Source: Chloroflexota bacterium (GTDB lineage: Bacteria; Chloroflexota; Limnocylindria; Limnocylindrales; CSP1-4). Taken from it: a stretch of DNA of 8,116 nucleotides. Each line of letters opens with the position of its first letter. The first letter of the stretch is position 1. A program made the translations under genes and the position numbers. The notes beneath the pieces are model-generated. The model saw nothing but the letters and a program-made list of their open reading frames with translations, was not told where the DNA came from and made no database searches. Where the stretch lies: NCBI GenBank assembly GCA_013696945.1, contig JACCXQ010000018.1, positions 1 to 8,116 on the forward strand. Direction: 5' to 3'. This document shows positions 6,405 to 8,116 of the stretch, piece after piece.

Positions 6405-6809
6405 TCAGAGCAGGCGGGACGGTACCGTCGGGGAGGCGAAGGCCTCGTCGAAGGTGGCGATCCAGTCGCAGCTCGCCTGCAGCGCAGTCGCGGCAAGGAT
6501 CGCGTCAGGGATCCGGCGCGCGGATGACCGGATGGTCCACTCCAGCGCGCCGACCACATGAGCCCGGTCGGCGTCCACCAATCCGACATTGCTTCGGGAA
6601 AGGAAACCGATGATCGCCCGGGCCAGATCCGAGTTCGAGTGGCCCATGCTCGTCCGCAGACCGTGGATCGTCTCGAGCAGCACGACTCCTGACAGCACGA
6701 GCATCCGATCCCCTTCGATGAGCCGTGCCGCCGCCAGGGCGCGGGGCGGATCCTCCTCCGCCAGATAGCGGATCAGCACACTCGTGTCGAGGAAGACCCG
6801 TTCGCTCAC
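6405..6809 (-). CDS. vapC: PIN-domain toxin, VapC-like ribonuclease
   Basis: Predicted 134-residue Mg2+-dependent RNase of a type II toxin-antitoxin pair, which cleaves cellular RNA unless held by its antitoxin. The PIN acidic residues are in place: D8 in FLDTSVLIRYL, E46 in VVLLETIHGLR, D102 in RRIPDAILAATAL and D121 in ATFDEAF. The chain is near full VapC length, and nothing suggests inactivation. The frame stays open upstream to 7010, but that extension is low-complexity and is the antitoxin gene read in another frame. The GTG at 6809 is chosen because it starts MSERVFLDTS (GTG read as Met) and shares GTGA with the antitoxin stop. The ribosome site is weak (GGTGGAAGG runs into the GTG), so expression probably depends on antitoxin translation. 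RNA target cannot be predicted from this sequence. Confidence 0.9.
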   Translation of the reverse strand: MSERVFLDTSVLIRYLAEEDPPRALAAARLIEGDRMLVLSGVVLLETIHGLRTSMGHSNSDLARAIIGFLSRSNVGLVDADRAHVVGALEWTIRSSARRIPDAILAATALQASCDWIATFDEAFASPTVPSRLL

Positions 6810-7102
6810 CCTTCCACCGTCTCGCGATGGCGACGGCTGTCCGCCTCGAGCGCCTCCATGATCTCCGCCGTCCGCGCCGCCCGTGCCTCCTCCTTGAGGG
6901 CCTCCCAGTCCGTGATGGGCTCCGTGCCGGGCTTCTTCAGGATGCCGAGCAACGAACGGTCGTGGGGTTTGGGCATGAAGTAGACGACCAGGCGACCGTC
7001 CTCCACCCACTCCACGGCTCGGTCACCGGGCTGTATACCCAACTGCTCGCGGACGTTCTTGTCGATGGTGCTCTGGAATCGCTCGCCCACTACGTTCGAC
7101 AT
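6806..7102 (-). CDS. vapB: AbrB/SpoVT-fold antitoxin of the VapBC pair
   Basis: A 98-residue protein expected to bind and block the PIN toxin and to repress its own operon. Residues 5-45 form a swapped-hairpin AbrB/MazE-type DNA-binding domain: GERFQSTIDKNVREQLGIQPGD followed in frame by strands through LVVYFMP. Residues 46-98 are charged and mostly helical (DWEALKEEARAARTAEIMEAL) and are the likely toxin-wrapping tail. The ATG at 7102 lies just after CAGGAT on the minus strand, and a GGGG run sits seven bases upstream, so the ribosome site is mediocre. It precedes the toxin with a four-base overlap, the usual antitoxin-first order. The symbol is used in the general sense of an AbrB-type partner of a PIN toxin; MazE-like would describe the fold equally well. 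Confidence 0.88.
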   Translation of the reverse strand: MSNVVGERFQSTIDKNVREQLGIQPGDRAVEWVEDGRLVVYFMPKPHDRSLLGILKKPGTEPITDWEALKEEARAARTAEIMEALEADSRRHRETVEG

Positions 7103-7134
7103 ATCCTGGCCCCAGCGTACTGATTCGAGCGATG

Positions 7135-7168
7135 AGTATGAAGAGACCGATCGGGTAGGTCGATCGGG
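7135..7168 (-). promoter_or_regulatory. vapBC promoter with repeated CGATCGGG operator-like motif
   Basis: Read on the minus strand, TCGACC (7163-7158) and CATACT (7140-7135) are separated by exactly 17 bases. Each matches the sigma-70 consensus at four of six positions. A start near 7128 would leave a leader of about 25 bases before the ATG at 7102. The palindrome CCGATCGG (7147-7154) lies in the spacer. A second CGATCGGG (7161-7168) begins 13 bp from the first (7148-7155) and overlaps the -35. This layout suits autorepression by the AbrB-type antitoxin. Confidence 0.5.
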
Positions 7169-7186
7169 CGTGCTCGTACGCCACCG

Positions 7187-8083
7187 TCATAGGACGACCG
7201 GCGGGCCGAAGGAGATGAATCGATCGAAACTGCCGAAAGGCACGCTGGACATCAGCAGCGTGAGCGGCGGATCGATCCGGAAGCCACGCTCGAGCAGGTG
7301 GCGCATCGCGACCTCGTTGATCGCAGGGACCTCGAACGAGACGTTGTCCATGCCCAGGGCATGGGTGCGGCCCTCGACGTGAAGCAGGATAGGGGGCTGG
7401 TCGGCCGCCTCCAGGGCCGCGATGGGCCCTTGCCCGGCCCGACTGACGAAGGCGAACCCGACCGGGCGGCCGCCGCGGCTGTACAGGTAGGCCTCGCGGT
7501 GCTCGAAGAGCCATGGGTAGTCCGCGTGCCGCGGATGACCCAGGACCGACTCCTCGATCGCCGCGAGCTCTGCCACGTCATCGAGGGTGGCCGGACGGAC
7601 CTCCAGCTCTCCAGCATCGGCAGGCCGCGGTATCGCGGACAGCGAGATGATGGGAAAGCGTGCCACGGTGCCAGCGCGGTAGTAGCGGGCCATCGCCCGC
7701 ATATCGGTCGTAGCGATGATGGCCCGCACCTCCCCGCGTCCGGACGGAAAAGCCAGATCGATCAGGCGCCCTCCCAGCCCGGCCGACTGCTGTCCCGGAC
7801 GGACGAAGAGCTCGGATAGCTCGAAGAGACCGCCGCGCTCCACCGAACGGGCGTAGCCGACCAGCGAGCCATCGGACGGATCCTCGGCGACCCACCACTC
7901 CGCGGCGTGCACCCCCAGGTGGCCGATCAACGGCTCCATCTGCCCCCAGAACGTCTCCGGATCCAGGTTCCACTCGATGCCCTGCCGCACGAACAGGTCC
8001 TGCATGGCCGCCATCAACACATCGAACGCGGGGCGTGAGTCAGCGGCTGTCCCGCGCCGGATGGTGATCTCCGAGGTGGTCAC
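7187..8083 (-). CDS. Tandem GNAT-family N-acetyltransferase
   Basis: A 298-residue cytoplasmic protein predicted to move an acyl group from acyl-CoA to an amine; the acceptor is unknown. The N-terminal GNAT domain (about 5-150) has the acyl-CoA pyrophosphate loop in LFVRPGQQSAGLGGRLIDLAF (about 90-110). A second GNAT-like unit begins near 158 (LEVRPATLDDVAELAAIEES) with a GRPVGFAFVSR strand. It has no clear Q/R-x-x-G-x-G/A loop, so it may be a structural or substrate-binding half. The GTG at 8083 is supported by GAGGA seven bases upstream (8091-8095). The gene runs in the same direction as vapBC, 84 bp upstream of it. That gap has its own candidate promoter, so the units may be independent. 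No pathway gene nearby indicates the substrate. Tandem GNATs include mycothiol synthase, but no specific likeness was recognised here. Confidence 0.85.
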   Translation of the reverse strand: MTTSEITIRRGTAADSRPAFDVLMAAMQDLFVRQGIEWNLDPETFWGQMEPLIGHLGVHAAEWWVAEDPSDGSLVGYARSVERGGLFELSELFVRPGQQSAGLGGRLIDLAFPSGRGEVRAIIATTDMRAMARYYRAGTVARFPIISLSAIPRPADAGELEVRPATLDDVAELAAIEESVLGHPRHADYPWLFEHREAYLYSRGGRPVGFAFVSRAGQGPIAALEAADQPPILLHVEGRTHALGMDNVSFEVPAINEVAMRHLLERGFRIDPPLTLLMSSVPFGSFDRFISFGPPVVL

Positions 8084-8090
8084 TGCCTGA

Positions 8091-8095
8091 TCCTC
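8091..8095 (-). promoter_or_regulatory. Ribosome binding site of the tandem GNAT gene
   Basis: On the minus strand GAGGA lies seven bases before the GTG at 8083, which supports that start. The promoter is not visible in the remaining 21 bases to the window edge. Confidence 0.5.
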
Positions 8096-8116
8096 GTTGT
8101 CGTGACGCGGTCCGTC

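Noticed and set aside
6810..7010. N-terminal extension of the toxin frame
   Set aside because: Low-complexity Gly/His/Arg sequence produced by reading the antitoxin gene in another frame; the PIN domain begins at the GTG at 6809.

Overview
This is an 8.1 kb stretch of very GC-rich bacterial chromosome. Third codon positions are almost all G or C, GTG starts are common, and adjacent genes overlap or nearly touch. The gene set fits a high-GC Terrabacteria lineage (Chloroflexota such as Limnocylindria, or deep-branching Actinobacteriota). That placement is inference; no rRNA or other marker gene is present. All identifications come from reading translated motifs by eye.

Layout. (1) Positions 1-3100, minus strand: a two-gene unit read right to left. 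A membrane-anchored GAF-GGDEF diguanylate cyclase (3100 to 1751) is followed by a family X DNA polymerase with a C-terminal PHP nuclease (polX). The cyclase stop and the polX GTG start share the bases GTGA. polX runs off the left edge of the window. (2) About 3101-3254: a divergent intergenic region with two perfect inverted repeats. (3) 3255-5922, plus strand: a two-gene unit. The first gene encodes a soluble protein made of two PRC-barrel-like segments, an MgtE N-terminal helical domain and a CBS pair, with no MgtE membrane channel. One nucleotide after its stop begins an 11-helix NRAMP-fold transporter whose canonical metal-binding motifs are altered. (4) 5923-6404: 482 bp with no convincing gene, between convergent units; it holds short GC-rich repeats and two hairpins. 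(5) 6405-7102, minus strand: a VapBC-like toxin-antitoxin pair (AbrB-fold antitoxin, PIN-domain toxin) with another GTGA overlap. A good candidate promoter lies upstream, with a palindrome inside its spacer. (6) 7187-8083, minus strand: a tandem-GNAT acetyltransferase.

The most interesting part is the plus-strand pair. In MgtE, the N-domain and CBS pair form the Mg2+-sensing gate of the same polypeptide's channel. Here that sensing module is a separate PRC-barrel protein, tightly linked to a transporter of a different fold. That transporter keeps the TM1 aspartate but lacks the TM1 asparagine and the TM6 methionine of Mn/Fe NRAMPs. A gating module acting in trans on a non-canonical NRAMP is a testable inference. 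The cyclase-polX coupling and the vapBC operator are secondary points.
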